A DNA stretch of 64,000 nt from Idiomarina sp. A28L. GTDB taxonomy: Bacteria > Pseudomonadota > Gammaproteobacteria > Enterobacterales > Alteromonadaceae. The translations under genes and the position numbers were made by a program. The DNA is taken from positions 186,001 to 250,000 of the forward strand of contig NZ_AFPO01000011.1 in the NCBI RefSeq assembly GCF_000218785.1, in the 5' to 3' direction. Shown here in pieces: positions 45,786-57,433 of the stretch (within the stretch, counting starts at the first letter, position 1; each line of letters begins with the position of its first letter). The notes under the pieces are model-generated. The model was not told the DNA's origin. It saw nothing but the letters and a program-made list of their open reading frames with translations, and searched no databases.

Positions 45786-47168
45786 ATGACAATAGAACGT
45801 TCCACAAACAATCGCTGGTCGAGTAATTTTTCTTTTGTACTCGCCGCCACTGCAGCAGCAGTGGGCCTCGGAAATATTTGGAAATTCCCTTATATCATGG
45901 GTGAGAATGGCGGTGGTGCCTTTGTGCTCCTTTACCTGCTGTTTATATTTCTCATTGGTGTTCCGGTTTTAATGGCGGAAGTACTCATTGGTCGCCGCGG
46001 CAGAAACTCGCCTGGTTATGCAGCAGCAAAGCTCGCCCGTGAATCAGGTGTAAGTTCGGCTTGGCAAATCACAGGTTGGATGGGCCTAAGTGCCGGTTTC
46101 ATCATTCTTACTTTTTATGCAGTAATTGCCGGTTGGGCACTTTCGTACGTAATAAAAAGCGTTAGCGGTACTTTTGTAGGCGCTACACCGGAAACCGTAT
46201 CTGCAACATTCGGCGCTATGGTTAGTTCTGCACCAGAATTATTGCTGTTCACCACGCTACTTATTGTGTCTACAGTTGTGGTGGTTGGTAAAGGATTTAA
46301 AAACGGCTTAGAGCGAGCAGTTACCTATCTGATGCCGCTTTTACTGGGGCTTCTCGTTATCATTGCGCTTTATGCAGCGCACATTGGTGATTTCGCCACC
46401 GCATTTAAATTTATGTTCTATCCGAACTTTTCTGCATTAACTACTCAAGGTGCGCTCATTGCCTTGGGCCATGCATTCTTTACCTTGAGCTTAGCCTCTG
46501 GGGTAATGATTATTTATGGCGCATATTTGCCAAAGGGCGCGTCGATTGTACGCACATCAATTTGGATTGCGCTTGCCGATACGTTAGTAGCGTTAATTGC
46601 AGGCCTTGCAATCTTTCCAATAGTGTTTGGTTTTGGGTTAACTCCCGGTGAAGGGCCAGGGCTTATTTTCCAAACCTTACCATTAGCCTTTGCGAACATG
46701 CCGTTCACTAATTTAATCTCCACATTGTTTTTTGTCATGTTGGTGCTTGCTGCATTTACCTCTGCAATAGCAATGATAGAAGCTTCAGTAGCATTTGCGG
46801 AAGAGAAATTACGAATCAGCCGGTGGAAAGCCGCGATTACTTCAGGTGCAGTGCTATGGGTACTTAGTTTAGGAACGGTATTTTCACTAAGTGGTGCCGG
46901 ATGGGCGCAATTAGATTGGAATTTCTTCGGTAAAGAGCTTGATAGTATTTTTGCCGCTATCGATCACTTAGCTTCAAATATTCTTCTGCCTTTAGGCGGC
47001 TTCATGGCCGCAGTGTTTACCGGTTGGGTGATGAAACGTCACTTCACAGAAGAAGAGCTAAATATGAGCAAGAAGGGGTATGCGGTATGGCGCTTCTGTG
47101 TTCGATATCTTGCGCCAATAGCCATTATTTGCATCTTCTTGCAGTTGCTTGGCATCATAAACTTTTAA
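45786..47168 (+). CDS. Sodium-dependent transporter, NSS (SNF) family
   Basis: This 460-residue protein has about eleven helices. The sodium-site helix AAAVGLGNIWKFPYIMGENGGGAF near 20-42 is the hallmark of the LeuT/NSS family; members import amino acids or related amines with sodium. The substrate is not determinable. ATG 45786 gives the family start (RWSSNFSFVLAATAA); the open frame from TTG 45750 lacks support. An NhaC-type antiporter follows 25 bases later, so the two may be one operon. Confidence 0.92.
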   Translation: MTIERSTNNRWSSNFSFVLAATAAAVGLGNIWKFPYIMGENGGGAFVLLYLLFIFLIGVPVLMAEVLIGRRGRNSPGYAAAKLARESGVSSAWQITGWMGLSAGFIILTFYAVIAGWALSYVIKSVSGTFVGATPETVSATFGAMVSSAPELLLFTTLLIVSTVVVVGKGFKNGLERAVTYLMPLLLGLLVIIALYAAHIGDFATAFKFMFYPNFSALTTQGALIALGHAFFTLSLASGVMIIYGAYLPKGASIVRTSIWIALADTLVALIAGLAIFPIVFGFGLTPGEGPGLIFQTLPLAFANMPFTNLISTLFFVMLVLAAFTSAIAMIEASVAFAEEKLRISRWKAAITSGAVLWVLSLGTVFSLSGAGWAQLDWNFFGKELDSIFAAIDHLASNILLPLGGFMAAVFTGWVMKRHFTEEELNMSKKGYAVWRFCVRYLAPIAIICIFLQLLGIINF

Positions 47169-47193
47169 TCACTAGTTAATACGGAAACTATTT

Positions 47194-48663
47194 ATGACGG
47201 TTACGACAAAACGTCCTTCTTATCTGCAAGCATTAATTCCTTTGCTTGCTTTGATTGTGATGCTGAGTAGTTCGGTGTTCTTGTTTGGTGAAGATTCATC
47301 ATATGGCCCGAATCAGATTGCGTTGTTGATTGCCGCAGCGATAGCGACACTAATTGCGTTTCAAAATGGCCATCGTTGGGAAAGTATCGAGAGTGGAATT
47401 ACTTCGGGAATTTCCGTTGCACTCGGAGCGATACTTATCATTTTAATGGTAGGTTCATTGATCGGTACTTGGCTGCTCGCAGGTATAGTCCCAACCATGA
47501 TCTATTATGGTTTAGAGCTTTTAAGCCCTAGTTGGTTTTATGCTGCTTCCTGCATTATCTGCGCAATTGTAGCGCTCTCCATCGGTAGTTCATGGACAAC
47601 TGCAGCAACTATAGGTGTTGCGTTGATTGGTGTGGCCACAGGTATGGAGCTTTCATTGCCAATAACCGCTGGTGCAGTAATATCAGGGGCCTATTTTGGC
47701 GATAAGATGTCGCCTTTGTCGGATACCACAAACCTTGCCCCCGCTGTAGCAGGCACAGAACTGTTTGGCCATATACGTTATATGACTTGGACCGCTTTAC
47801 CGGCGTTAGCAATTTCTATTGTTTTATTTTTAATCTTAGGTTTTAGCGCTGGCGGTGAAGCAAATCTTGATTCATTACAGGTGATGCAAAACGAGCTTAA
47901 CGAAATCTTTAATATAAGCCCCATTATGCTGGTGCCACTCGCTGTTTTATTTACATTAGCAGCAATGAGAAAGCCTGCCTTACCGTCTATTCTAATTGGT
48001 GCCTTGGTAGGTGGATTATGGGCATTGCTATTTCAAAGCGATGTAATTGCGAGCTTAGCGAATGAAGATCGTGCAGTGTTCATTGTTGGTGCTATTGAGG
48101 TTGTTTGGATAGCATTGGCCAATGGTGTATCAATAGAAGCGGCAAATCCACAGTTGAGTTCGTTGATCAGTGGCGGCGGTATGGCAAGCATGACCAATAC
48201 CGTTTGGCTAATTATCAGTGCCATGACATTTGGTGCCGTAATGGAAACGAGTGGGGCACTACAGAAGCTAATTCGCGGTATATTAAAATTAGTAAAATCT
48301 ACCGGTTCGTTAGTTACCGCTACGGTGTTTACGTGTTTTGGCGCGAACGTACTTACGGCCGATCAATATATGGCCATTGTATTGCCGGGAAGGATGTATC
48401 GTGAAGCGTATGCAGATGCAGGCTTAGATCCACGTGTTCTATCTCGTACGTTAGAATCAAGCGGAACGATAACTTCGGCGTTGATTCCATGGAATACTTG
48501 TGGCGCCTATATGTTCTCGGTACTTGGCGTTTACCCACTGCATTATGCACCGTTTGCATTCTTCTTGTTGCTGGTGCCGATGCTGACTATTATTTACGCA
48601 TATACTGATTTTAAAATATTAAAACTAGAAAATAGCTCAACCCCCAGAGGTGTGAGTGCTTAA
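47194..48663 (+). CDS. Na+/H+ antiporter, NhaC family
   Basis: This 489-residue membrane protein has about eleven or twelve helices. NhaC-family stretches include AIVALSIGSSWTTAATIGVALIG near 125 and ISGAYFGDKMSPLSDTTNLAP near 165. Members exchange external protons or organic ions for cytoplasmic sodium; some exchange malate/lactate. Sitting right after a sodium-driven symporter, it could remove the sodium that symporter brings in (inference). It is followed by a strong terminator. Confidence 0.92.
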   Translation: MTVTTKRPSYLQALIPLLALIVMLSSSVFLFGEDSSYGPNQIALLIAAAIATLIAFQNGHRWESIESGITSGISVALGAILIILMVGSLIGTWLLAGIVPTMIYYGLELLSPSWFYAASCIICAIVALSIGSSWTTAATIGVALIGVATGMELSLPITAGAVISGAYFGDKMSPLSDTTNLAPAVAGTELFGHIRYMTWTALPALAISIVLFLILGFSAGGEANLDSLQVMQNELNEIFNISPIMLVPLAVLFTLAAMRKPALPSILIGALVGGLWALLFQSDVIASLANEDRAVFIVGAIEVVWIALANGVSIEAANPQLSSLISGGGMASMTNTVWLIISAMTFGAVMETSGALQKLIRGILKLVKSTGSLVTATVFTCFGANVLTADQYMAIVLPGRMYREAYADAGLDPRVLSRTLESSGTITSALIPWNTCGAYMFSVLGVYPLHYAPFAFFLLLVPMLTIIYAYTDFKILKLENSSTPRGVSA

Positions 48664-48678
48664 GTAAACCGAATTGAT

Positions 48679-48705
48679 AAAACGCAGGCTTCGGCCTGCG
48701 TTTTT
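48679..48705 (+). terminator. Terminator after nhaC-type gene, just before pepN
   Basis: AAAACGCAGGC pairs with GCCTGCGTTTTT around a TTCG tetraloop. The T run ends only 14 bases before the pepN ATG, with pepN's AAGGA between them. Confidence 0.95.
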
Positions 48706-48719
48706 GTAAGGATAAAATC

Positions 48720-51338
48720 ATGAGTAATACCCAATCTCCGGAAGCTAAATATAGGCTTAATTACCAAGCCCCAGCGTTTCAGATTCATACTACTGAACTA
48801 AACTTTTACCTCGAAGATAACCATACCCAAGTAGTAAACAGAATGGATATACAATGCCTTTCTGCGGTAACGGAGTTACAGCTAGATGGCGAAAACCTCC
48901 AGCTTGTTGGGGTAGCCATTGATGGTAGGCCGTTATCAAACGAGGAATTTTCGGTAACCGATAAGTATCTTACTATTCACGAAGTTCCGGAGCGGTTTGA
49001 GCTTTTTGTTGAAACCTTAATTGACCCAGCGGGAAACAGTTCTTTAGAAGGGTTGTATAAATCGTCAGGAACGTTTTGTACGCAATGCGAAGCCGAAGGT
49101 TTTCGCAAAATTACCTACTACTTAGATCGGCCCGATGTACTATCAATATTCACCACAACGGTAAATGCTTCGCGTACTGAACATCCTTACTTGTTAGCAA
49201 ATGGTAATCCGATTGCCGAAGAGCAGAATGGCGAAAGGCATGCGGTTACGTGGCACGACCCGCACCCGAAACCAGCTTATCTGTTTGCTTTAGTAGCAGG
49301 CGATTTCGACCTGCTAGAAGATAGTTTTACCACCAAGGACAACCGCGAAGTACTCCTTCAAGTGTTTGTTGATAAAGGGAATTTACCGCGGGCAAAGCAC
49401 GCAATGAATTCTTTAATTAATGCTATGAAGTGGGATGAAAGCCGATTTAATTTGGTTTACGATCTCGATATTTATATGATCGTGGCGGTCGATTTCTTCA
49501 ACATGGGTGCTATGGAGAACAAAGGTTTAAATATCTTTAATTCCAAATATGTATTAGCAGATAGCCGAACTGCAACAGATCAAGATTTCCTTAATGTTGA
49601 ATCGGTTATTGGACATGAATATTTCCACAATTGGACGGGTAACCGTATTACGTGTCGAGATTGGTTCCAACTGAGCCTAAAAGAAGGCTTAACGGTATTT
49701 CGTGATCAGGAATTTAGCGCTGATTTAGGTATGCGGGCGGTCAATCGCATCCAAGATGCTCGTATTATGCGAACTCATCAATTCGAAGAAGATTCTGGGC
49801 CAATGGCACATCCTATTCGGCCAGATCGCGTAGTGGAAATGAATAACTTTTACACCGTTACGGTATACAATAAAGGTGCTGAGGTTATTCGTATGCTGCA
49901 TACCTTGTTGGGTGAAGAAAAATTTCAAAAGGGCATGGCTCTTTATGTTCAGCGCCATGACGGTGAGGCTGTAACTTGCGAAGATTTTGTAAAAGCGATG
50001 GAAGATGCGGGTGAAATAGATCTAATTCAATTTAGAAACTGGTATTCCCAGGCTGGCACCCCGAAAGTTTCCGTAACCGAAGATTATAACGCTGAAAAGA
50101 ACATTTACACGTTGATGCTCAGCCAAAATACATCAGCTACCCCAGGCCAGCCGAATAAGCATCCATTCCATATCCCTATACGTGTGGAATTTGTGAACCT
50201 AGCGGGTAAATCACTCGATTTATGTTTATCTGATGAGCCATCTATCGTTACGTTATTGGAACTAAAAGAGCAACAACAAACCTTTACCTTCAACAATGTT
50301 AAGGAAAAACCGGTAGCAGGGTTGTTTGCTGATTTTTCTGCACCAGTTCGGCTTAGCTTCAAGCGGCCAGAATCAGAGCTTCTGGCTATTATAGCTGGTT
50401 GTAACGACCCATTTTTGCGTTGGGATGCGGTTCAGCAAATTTATTTAACGGCATTGCAGCTCTCCATTGATAACCAACAGCCGTTAGTTATGCCGGAGAA
50501 ATTAATATCTGTGCTTCGTGAAGAGCTTATTAAGCCTCACGCAGACCCAGCAATGAGTGCTTTATTATTGCAAATTCCTGGTGAAGAAACGGTGAGCCAG
50601 GAATATGATGTTATTCCTATCGAAGAGGTATGTCGTGCAGTATCAGAATTACGTTACGCCATGGCGAATTCGCTTGAAGTTGAGCTTAAGAGAGCTTGGG
50701 AACAAGTAGATTTAGATGCAAACGAGCTTGAATCTGAATCGATTGCTGCGCGGATGCTAGGCAATACGGCACTAAGTTACTTAGCCTTACTCTCAAACCG
50801 TGATGACGTAACTTCAGCTCTGCGAAAGCAATTTCAAGTTGTGGGTAACATGACTCTGCAATTTGGTGCCTTACAAGCAGCCGTGCATGCTAACCATGAA
50901 ATCGCACCGCATTTACTCAACGATTTTGCCGAGCAGTGGCAAGGCGAAACATTGGTTATGGATAAGTGGCTTGCTACTCAAGCAACGGCTCCTATTAGCG
51001 GAAGCGTAAGTACAGTTCAGGTGCTTACTGAACATTCTGCGTTTAATTGGGGTAATCCAAACCGGATTTATGCACTATTAGCTAGTTTTACGCACAATCT
51101 TGGCCAACTGCATCAAAGTAATGGTGAGGGCTACGCGTTTATTATTGCAGCAATTACTCGCTTGAATAGCTCAAATCCGCAAGTAGCATCGCGTTTGTTG
51201 TCACCATTATTGAAGTGGCGGCGCCTGCCAACCACACAGCGAAGCAAGCTTAAAGAGCAATTAATAGGCTTGAGTAAATTGGATAATTTGGCGCCAGATT
51301 TATACGAAAAAGTTAATCAAACGTTAACGGATAATTAA
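48720..51338 (+). CDS. pepN: Aminopeptidase N
   Basis: This 872-residue cytoplasmic M1 zinc aminopeptidase has broad specificity. The substrate motif GAMEN appears in FNMGAMENKGLNIF near 261. The zinc motif is GHEYFHNWTGNR near 297, with KEGLTVFRDQEF supplying the third ligand, about 18 residues on. A C-terminal helical domain completes the fold. Length matches E. coli PepN (870 aa). Its promoter is unclear because a terminator stands directly upstream. Confidence 0.97.
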   Translation: MSNTQSPEAKYRLNYQAPAFQIHTTELNFYLEDNHTQVVNRMDIQCLSAVTELQLDGENLQLVGVAIDGRPLSNEEFSVTDKYLTIHEVPERFELFVETLIDPAGNSSLEGLYKSSGTFCTQCEAEGFRKITYYLDRPDVLSIFTTTVNASRTEHPYLLANGNPIAEEQNGERHAVTWHDPHPKPAYLFALVAGDFDLLEDSFTTKDNREVLLQVFVDKGNLPRAKHAMNSLINAMKWDESRFNLVYDLDIYMIVAVDFFNMGAMENKGLNIFNSKYVLADSRTATDQDFLNVESVIGHEYFHNWTGNRITCRDWFQLSLKEGLTVFRDQEFSADLGMRAVNRIQDARIMRTHQFEEDSGPMAHPIRPDRVVEMNNFYTVTVYNKGAEVIRMLHTLLGEEKFQKGMALYVQRHDGEAVTCEDFVKAMEDAGEIDLIQFRNWYSQAGTPKVSVTEDYNAEKNIYTLMLSQNTSATPGQPNKHPFHIPIRVEFVNLAGKSLDLCLSDEPSIVTLLELKEQQQTFTFNNVKEKPVAGLFADFSAPVRLSFKRPESELLAIIAGCNDPFLRWDAVQQIYLTALQLSIDNQQPLVMPEKLISVLREELIKPHADPAMSALLLQIPGEETVSQEYDVIPIEEVCRAVSELRYAMANSLEVELKRAWEQVDLDANELESESIAARMLGNTALSYLALLSNRDDVTSALRKQFQVVGNMTLQFGALQAAVHANHEIAPHLLNDFAEQWQGETLVMDKWLATQATAPISGSVSTVQVLTEHSAFNWGNPNRIYALLASFTHNLGQLHQSNGEGYAFIIAAITRLNSSNPQVASRLLSPLLKWRRLPTTQRSKLKEQLIGLSKLDNLAPDLYEKVNQTLTDN

Positions 51339-51467
51339 CTCCTCGCACCAGCTGTGAATACGTTGCTTTTCCTTGTCTAAAGGTCGACAATATAGGGGTT
51401 TATGACCCACCGTGGTAAACGGTTGGCCTGCCACTTATTTTTCGCCTGCAGACAAGGATTAATCAAC

Positions 51468-54400
51468 ATGGCATCGGTTAACACGCAAATACCGGTAATC
51501 CTCGAAAAAGTTTCTGAAACGATCCATCAAAAGCTTTCCAAAGAAAGTGCCCCCCTCGTTGAGGAGTTCGTTCAACGCCTTTACCGAAATGTTTCTCGCG
51601 ACGATTTGTCCGGTCGCGATTACAGTAATATTTATGGCGCAATTGTTGGCTTATGGCATAGCTTTAACGAATATGAATCGAATACTAAAGCTACGGTTAA
51701 GGTATATAACCCTGAAGTAAGTAAATATGGATGGGAATCACCGAATACGATTATTGAAATAATTCAAACAGACATGCCATTTATGGTGGACTCAGTGCGT
51801 ATGGCATTGAATCGATTAGGAATTAGTTCGCAATTGTTACTGCATGCGCCGTTAGTTCATCGCCGCTGTGAAGAAGGGCGGGTATGTGAAATTCTGCCAG
51901 CGGGTGTTACCGATAAAGATGCGCAAACCGATACCGTTTTCTTAATAGAAGTTGATCGGCAAACCGATGAAGCAGCCAAAAAGCAATTGAAAGAAGAGTT
52001 ATCTTCTGTAATGGGTGAAGTTGCGCTTGCGGTGAGTGATTGGCAGCCGATGCGCAAGAAGCTCGAAAGTATTGCTAATAATTTAGAAAAAAATAAATTC
52101 CCAGGTTCAAAGGAAAAGCTGGCACAAGCTAAGCGATTCCTTAGCTGGCTTGCGGATGATAATTTCACCTTGGTGGGATATCGAAGCTATTCCGTAAATG
52201 CCACCGAAGGTGATTATGAAATCGTTCAGGACAAGGGTTCAAGCCTTGGACTCTTAAAAAATAGTGAGCGTTCTGATGCTCGGCAGTTATCCAAGATGGG
52301 TAAACTGGCACGTAGCACTGCGCTTTCAAGTGATGAAATTTTGCTGTTAACAAAGGCAAACACCCGTTCACGTGTTCATCGACCAGCGCATTCTGATTAC
52401 ATTGGTATTAAGCGCTTTAATGATAACGGTGAAGTTATTGGTGAAGATCGCTTCATCGGCTTGTATGCAGCTAGTTTTTACAACGATAGCGTTATGGATA
52501 TTCCGCTGGTTAAAGATAAAGTAGAAACGGTATTAGCTAATTCTCGTTACGCACGGGGAACGCACGCTAGCAAAGCGTTACTCAATATCATGCAAACTTA
52601 CCCGCGTGATGAGATAGTACAAAGTAGCATCGAAGATTTATTGAAAACCGCCTTAGGTGTTTTTCAAATTCAAGAGCGTGATATCACTCGCATTTTCTTA
52701 CGCCGTGATATTTTTGGTCGCTTCATTACCGCGATGGTGTATGTGCCTAAAGAGCGTTACAACACCGCATTGCGAATTAAAACCCAGAATATTTTGGCCC
52801 GTACTTTAGGTAGTTCTGAGGAAGTTGATTTCACCACTTACTTCTCGGAATCAGCGTTAGCAAGAACGCAATACATAGTGCGCGTAGAAGACAGCGGACA
52901 GGACATTAATGTGAAAGAATTAGAGCAAAACTTAACTGAGGCCTCTCGTAGTTGGGAAGATAATTTCGAGAGTTTATTGATATCTAGTAAGGGCGAGGCA
53001 AAGGCTCGCAACTTAATGCGAGTGTATGCTTCGGGCTTCCCACGGGCGTACAAAGAAGAAGTGTTACCTGCCGTTGCACTGGCAGATATAGATCAACTTG
53101 AAGCGCTCGATGATGATCATCGTCTGGGAATGCTTTTTTACCGTGCCCAAGAAGTTCAAGATGATTCGAATCGAGTGAAGTTGAAGCTATTCCATCGTGA
53201 TGAGCCCATTCACTTATCGGATGTTCTTCCTATGCTGGAAAACTTCGGTTTACGCATAATAAATGAAAGCCCATATCAAATTAAAGATGCCAATGGGCAT
53301 GTTTTCTGGGTACTCGATTTCTTCATGTTGCATACCGCTGGCAAGCTTGATTTAGATGGCAGCAGAGAAAACTTCCAAAATTCTTTTGCGAAAGTATGGT
53401 CTGGTGATTATGAAGATGATGGTTTTAACCGTCTAATCTTGGGTGCCGGCATGGAAGGGCGGCATATTATCATTCTACGCATGTTTGCTAAATACATGCG
53501 CCAAATCGGTATAACTTTCAGCCAAAGCTATATTGAAAGCACCTTTACCCGTTACCCTAAAATAGCCAAATTACTAGTTAAGTTGTTTTACACCCGCTTT
53601 GAGCCAGGTGTGAAGGGCGTAGCGAAAAAAGTAGAAAACTTAGTGGCAAAAATTCAGGGTGAATTAGAGAACGTAGCGAGCCTTGATGATGATCGCATTA
53701 TTTGTCGTTACCTAGATTTAATTCAAGCGGCTTTGCGTACCAACTTCTTCCAGTTGGATGCAGAAGGTAAAGAAAAGCCATATGTCTCAGTGAAGTTCTT
53801 GCCTGAACTGATCGCTGAAATGCCGTTGCCGCTACCGAAGTATGAAATATTCGTTTACTCGCCGCGTGTTGAAGGTGTGCATTTGCGAGGTGGTAAAGTG
53901 GCTCGAGGCGGCTTGCGTTGGTCGGATAGACGCGAAGATTTCCGCACTGAAGTATTGGGCTTAGTAAAAGCGCAGCAAGTAAAGAATACGGTAATTGTTC
54001 CAGTAGGAGCGAAAGGAGGCTTTGTTTGTAAGCAGCTTCCGGAAGAACGCGATGCCATGTTTGAAGAAGGGAAAGCGTGCTATCGCACCTTTATCCGAGC
54101 TTTACTTGATATTACCGATAACATTGTTGATGGCGAAGTGGTTTATCCAGAAAATGTAGTGCGCCACGATGATGATGACCCATATTTAGTAGTAGCTGCT
54201 GATAAGGGAACGGCTACGTTTTCCGATATCGCTAATGGCATTTCTGCTGAATACAACCATTGGCTCGGAGACGCTTTCGCCTCGGGCGGTTCGGTAGGGT
54301 ATGACCATAAGAAAATGGGTATTACCGCACGTGGTGCTTGGGAATCGGTTAAACGACATTTCCGTGAAATGGGCATTGATTGCCAAAAAACTGAATTTAC

Positions 54401-56312
54401 CTGCGTTGGTATTGGCGATATGGCCGGCGATGTTTTCGGTAACGGCATGCTGTTATCGGAAAAAACTAAACTCGTAGCTGCATTTAACCACATGCATATC
54501 TTTATCGACCCAGAGCCAGATACAGCAAAATCGTTTAAAGAACGCCAACGAATGTTCAAGCTTCCGCGTTCAAGCTGGGAAGATTATGATAAATTACTGA
54601 TCAGCGAAGGCGGTGGTGTATTCTCTCGCAGCGCTAAATCGATAGAGTTAACCACGCAAATGAAGCGTTTGCTTGGTACTCAGAAGCGCACAATGGCACC
54701 GAATGAGTTGATTAAAGCGCTACTAATGGCTGAGGTTGATTTAATTTGGAACGGCGGCATCGGTACTTATGTTAAAGGTAGTAAAGAAACCGATTCTGAA
54801 GTAGGTGATCGCGCCAACGATCCACTTCGCATTAACGGTAAAGATTTACGTTGTAAGATTATCGGTGAAGGCGGCAACTTGGGCTTTACCCAGTTGGGGC
54901 GAATTGAGTTTGCCATGCAAGGTGGGCGCATTAACACCGATTTTATTGATAACGTTGGTGGTGTTGATTGTTCAGATAACGAAGTAAACATCAAAATTTT
55001 ATTAAATGGTTTGGTGACAGCGGGCAAGTTAACCAAAAAGCAGCGAGATCAATTGTTGTTTGATATGACTGATCAAGTTTCTGAAATTGTAGTGAACGAT
55101 TGTAATCGTCAAACACAATCTATTTCGGTAACGCTGTTGCGTGGTGCTGACCAAATTAAAGAGATGCAGCGCTTTATTCATCATTTAGAAAAAGAAGGGT
55201 TGCTAGACCGGGCGCTTGAGTTTCTTCCTGATGACGATAATTTGGCTGAACGAACAGCTTCAGGGAAAGGCTTAACTCGCCCTGAGTTGGCAGTGTTGAA
55301 TGCTTACGGCAAAATGGTCCTGAAAGAAGAGTTGGTTGTTGATGAAATAACCAACGATCCGTTCCATGCGAAGGAACTGGTATCGGCCTTTCCTAAAGAG
55401 TTGCAAGCGCAATTCCGCGAAGAAATGAACGACCACCCATTGAAAGGGCAAATTATCGCAACTAAATTAGCGAATAATATTGTGAATGATATGGGGCCAA
55501 ACTTTATCTATCGGAAGCAAGAAGCAACAGGCGCAACCGTTCCAGAAATTGCAGCTGCGTATATCATTGCTCGTGAAGTGTTTGCCAGCCGTCAGATATG
55601 GGCTGAGATAGAGAAGCTTAACAACAAGATTCCTGCTGATGTTCAAAATCAAGTGTTGTTCCAAGTGCGCCGCATGGTTCGCCGTGCAACGCGTTGGTTC
55701 TTGCGCCATCGGAATCCAAAATTCACTTCGATTCAAGAGCACATCGATTTTTATCAGAAATCATTCGATGACTTGCAGAAAAACGCATTGAATTACATGT
55801 CAGATGCCGAGAAATCAGGTATTGATGCGAACATCGAAAAACTTAAAGAGCAGGGCGTGCCGGCGAAGTTGGCACAACAAGTGAGTATTTTAAGCACTGT
55901 ATTCTCGGCAATGGATATTGCTGAAGTGGCCGATGAAACAGGGCAGAAAATATCGCTCGTTGCGCAAAGCTATTTCCGTTTAGGTGCGGAAATCCAAATT
56001 CATTGGTTCTTGGATCAAGTAAACAAACAACCAGTAGCGAACCATTGGCAAGCGCTTGCGCGGGCAGCGTTCCGAGAAGAACTTGATTGGCAACAACGTT
56101 TACTCACGGTCACCTTGCTGAAGTATTCAGAGAAAGGAATGGATACCGATGCAATGTTGGCGGCATGGCTTGAAGCTAACCGCAATTATGTTCTGCGTTG
56201 GAAACAAACGCTAGCTGATTTCAAAACAACGAAGAGCCATGAGTTTGCGAAGTTCTCGGTAGCATTAAGAGAGCTAACGTTGCTAGGACAAAAATGTGGT
56301 ATCGGTAAATAA
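51468..56312 (+). CDS. gdhB: NAD-specific glutamate dehydrogenase, large (L_180) type
   Basis: This 1614-residue enzyme deaminates glutamate to 2-oxoglutarate with NAD. The N-terminal third holds ACT-like regulatory regions. The catalytic domain (about 720-1250) shows [20 protein letters not shown] near 820, VPVGAKGGF near 845 and [15 protein letters not shown] near 985. A long helical C-terminus follows. ATG 51468 is preceded by AAGGA and gives the usual family length; the open frame to 51402 is not used. The stop overlaps the pyrD start by one base (TAATG). It feeds amino-acid nitrogen and carbon into the citric acid cycle. Confidence 0.96.
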   Translation: MASVNTQIPVILEKVSETIHQKLSKESAPLVEEFVQRLYRNVSRDDLSGRDYSNIYGAIVGLWHSFNEYESNTKATVKVYNPEVSKYGWESPNTIIEIIQTDMPFMVDSVRMALNRLGISSQLLLHAPLVHRRCEEGRVCEILPAGVTDKDAQTDTVFLIEVDRQTDEAAKKQLKEELSSVMGEVALAVSDWQPMRKKLESIANNLEKNKFPGSKEKLAQAKRFLSWLADDNFTLVGYRSYSVNATEGDYEIVQDKGSSLGLLKNSERSDARQLSKMGKLARSTALSSDEILLLTKANTRSRVHRPAHSDYIGIKRFNDNGEVIGEDRFIGLYAASFYNDSVMDIPLVKDKVETVLANSRYARGTHASKALLNIMQTYPRDEIVQSSIEDLLKTALGVFQIQERDITRIFLRRDIFGRFITAMVYVPKERYNTALRIKTQNILARTLGSSEEVDFTTYFSESALARTQYIVRVEDSGQDINVKELEQNLTEASRSWEDNFESLLISSKGEAKARNLMRVYASGFPRAYKEEVLPAVALADIDQLEALDDDHRLGMLFYRAQEVQDDSNRVKLKLFHRDEPIHLSDVLPMLENFGLRIINESPYQIKDANGHVFWVLDFFMLHTAGKLDLDGSRENFQNSFAKVWSGDYEDDGFNRLILGAGMEGRHIIILRMFAKYMRQIGITFSQSYIESTFTRYPKIAKLLVKLFYTRFEPGVKGVAKKVENLVAKIQGELENVASLDDDRIICRYLDLIQAALRTNFFQLDAEGKEKPYVSVKFLPELIAEMPLPLPKYEIFVYSPRVEGVHLRGGKVARGGLRWSDRREDFRTEVLGLVKAQQVKNTVIVPVGAKGGFVCKQLPEERDAMFEEGKACYRTFIRALLDITDNIVDGEVVYPENVVRHDDDDPYLVVAADKGTATFSDIANGISAEYNHWLGDAFASGGSVGYDHKKMGITARGAWESVKRHFREMGIDCQKTEFTCVGIGDMAGDVFGNGMLLSEKTKLVAAFNHMHIFIDPEPDTAKSFKERQRMFKLPRSSWEDYDKLLISEGGGVFSRSAKSIELTTQMKRLLGTQKRTMAPNELIKALLMAEVDLIWNGGIGTYVKGSKETDSEVGDRANDPLRINGKDLRCKIIGEGGNLGFTQLGRIEFAMQGGRINTDFIDNVGGVDCSDNEVNIKILLNGLVTAGKLTKKQRDQLLFDMTDQVSEIVVNDCNRQTQSISVTLLRGADQIKEMQRFIHHLEKEGLLDRALEFLPDDDNLAERTASGKGLTRPELAVLNAYGKMVLKEELVVDEITNDPFHAKELVSAFPKELQAQFREEMNDHPLKGQIIATKLANNIVNDMGPNFIYRKQEATGATVPEIAAAYIIAREVFASRQIWAEIEKLNNKIPADVQNQVLFQVRRMVRRATRWFLRHRNPKFTSIQEHIDFYQKSFDDLQKNALNYMSDAEKSGIDANIEKLKEQGVPAKLAQQVSILSTVFSAMDIAEVADETGQKISLVAQSYFRLGAEIQIHWFLDQVNKQPVANHWQALARAAFREELDWQQRLLTVTLLKYSEKGMDTDAMLAAWLEANRNYVLRWKQTLADFKTTKSHEFAKFSVALRELTLLGQKCGIGK

Positions 56313-57325
56313 TGCAGTTATATCCATTATTTCGGAAAGCTCTCTTCAGCCGAGATGCTGAATGGAGCCACGATTTCACGTTGCGCCAACTGCAACATTG
56401 CAATTCAGGCCCGTTGCATAAGTTAATTTATCAACGTTTACCGGTAAAGCCGGTAAACGTGCTTGGTTTAACTTTTCCAAACCCTGTTGGTTTAGCGGCA
56501 GGGTTGGATAAAAATGGCACCTGTATAAAAGCATTGGCTGCACTTGGCTTTGGCTTTATTGAAGTTGGTACTGTTACGCCAAAGCCACAGCAAGGTAATG
56601 ATAAACCTCGCATGTTTCGATTACCGGAACATGAGGCGTTAATCAACCGTATGGGTTTTAATAATGATGGTGTTGATGCGTTAGTGGCGAGAGTGCAAGA
56701 AGCTGGTTTTAAAGGCATTCTCGGCATTAATATTGGTAAGAATAAAGATACTAGTGAAGCCGATGGTAATCTAGATTATCTCTATTGTTTAGAGAAGGTT
56801 TATCCCCATGCAAGTTATGTTACGGTAAATATTTCGTCGCCAAACACCCCGGGCTTAAGGGCATTTCAGCACGGCACTCATTTAACTAGCTTACTAGCTG
56901 CTCTCAAACAGAAACAGCAAACATTAACGCAAGAACACATGAAATATGTGCCTATTCTTGTGAAAATATCTCCGGATATGGATAAAGAACAAATTCTTGG
57001 CTTTGCTCAAGCAATTCAAGAACATGATATTGATGGAGTAATTGCCACCAATACTACGCTTGATCGAAGTAAAGTAGAATCTGCAGAACACGCAAACGAA
57101 GCGGGCGGATTGAGTGGACAACCACTCACTGATAGAAGTACACAAGTTATTAAATGGTTGCGAGAAGCGTTACCTGATTCCATACCCATTATTGGCGCTG
57201 GTGGTATAAGCTCACCAGATCAAGCGAAAGAAAAGCTAGCTGCCGGTGCGCAACTCATACAGATCTATACAGGGTTTATCTATCAGGGCCCAGCCCTTAT
57301 AAAATCAATTGTTAACAGCTTGTAA
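56312..57325 (+). CDS. pyrD: Dihydroorotate dehydrogenase (quinone), class 2
   Basis: This 337-residue membrane-associated flavoprotein oxidises dihydroorotate in pyrimidine synthesis. The N-terminal amphipathic helices characteristic of class 2 are present ([22 protein letters not shown]). Further signatures are [13 protein letters not shown] near 55, [12 protein letters not shown] near 172 with the catalytic Ser, and [29 protein letters not shown]-like FMN-binding end. Length matches E. coli (336 aa). zapC follows, as in E. coli. Confidence 0.97.
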   Translation: MQLYPLFRKALFSRDAEWSHDFTLRQLQHCNSGPLHKLIYQRLPVKPVNVLGLTFPNPVGLAAGLDKNGTCIKALAALGFGFIEVGTVTPKPQQGNDKPRMFRLPEHEALINRMGFNNDGVDALVARVQEAGFKGILGINIGKNKDTSEADGNLDYLYCLEKVYPHASYVTVNISSPNTPGLRAFQHGTHLTSLLAALKQKQQTLTQEHMKYVPILVKISPDMDKEQILGFAQAIQEHDIDGVIATNTTLDRSKVESAEHANEAGGLSGQPLTDRSTQVIKWLREALPDSIPIIGAGGISSPDQAKEKLAAGAQLIQIYTGFIYQGPALIKSIVNSL

Positions 57326-57433
57326 TTAGACGGCGAACGCCGTAATATTTGCAATAGAAACCAAATGGAGCTGTATTGGTGTTTCCAAGTGCTCTAAGAG
57401 CGCGAGATTCGTACTCGTATCGTAACAAAATGG

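Noticed and set aside
54143-54559. 138-codon minus-strand frame inside the glutamate dehydrogenase gene
   Set aside because: It is a shadow of a highly conserved catalytic region; no independent coding signs.
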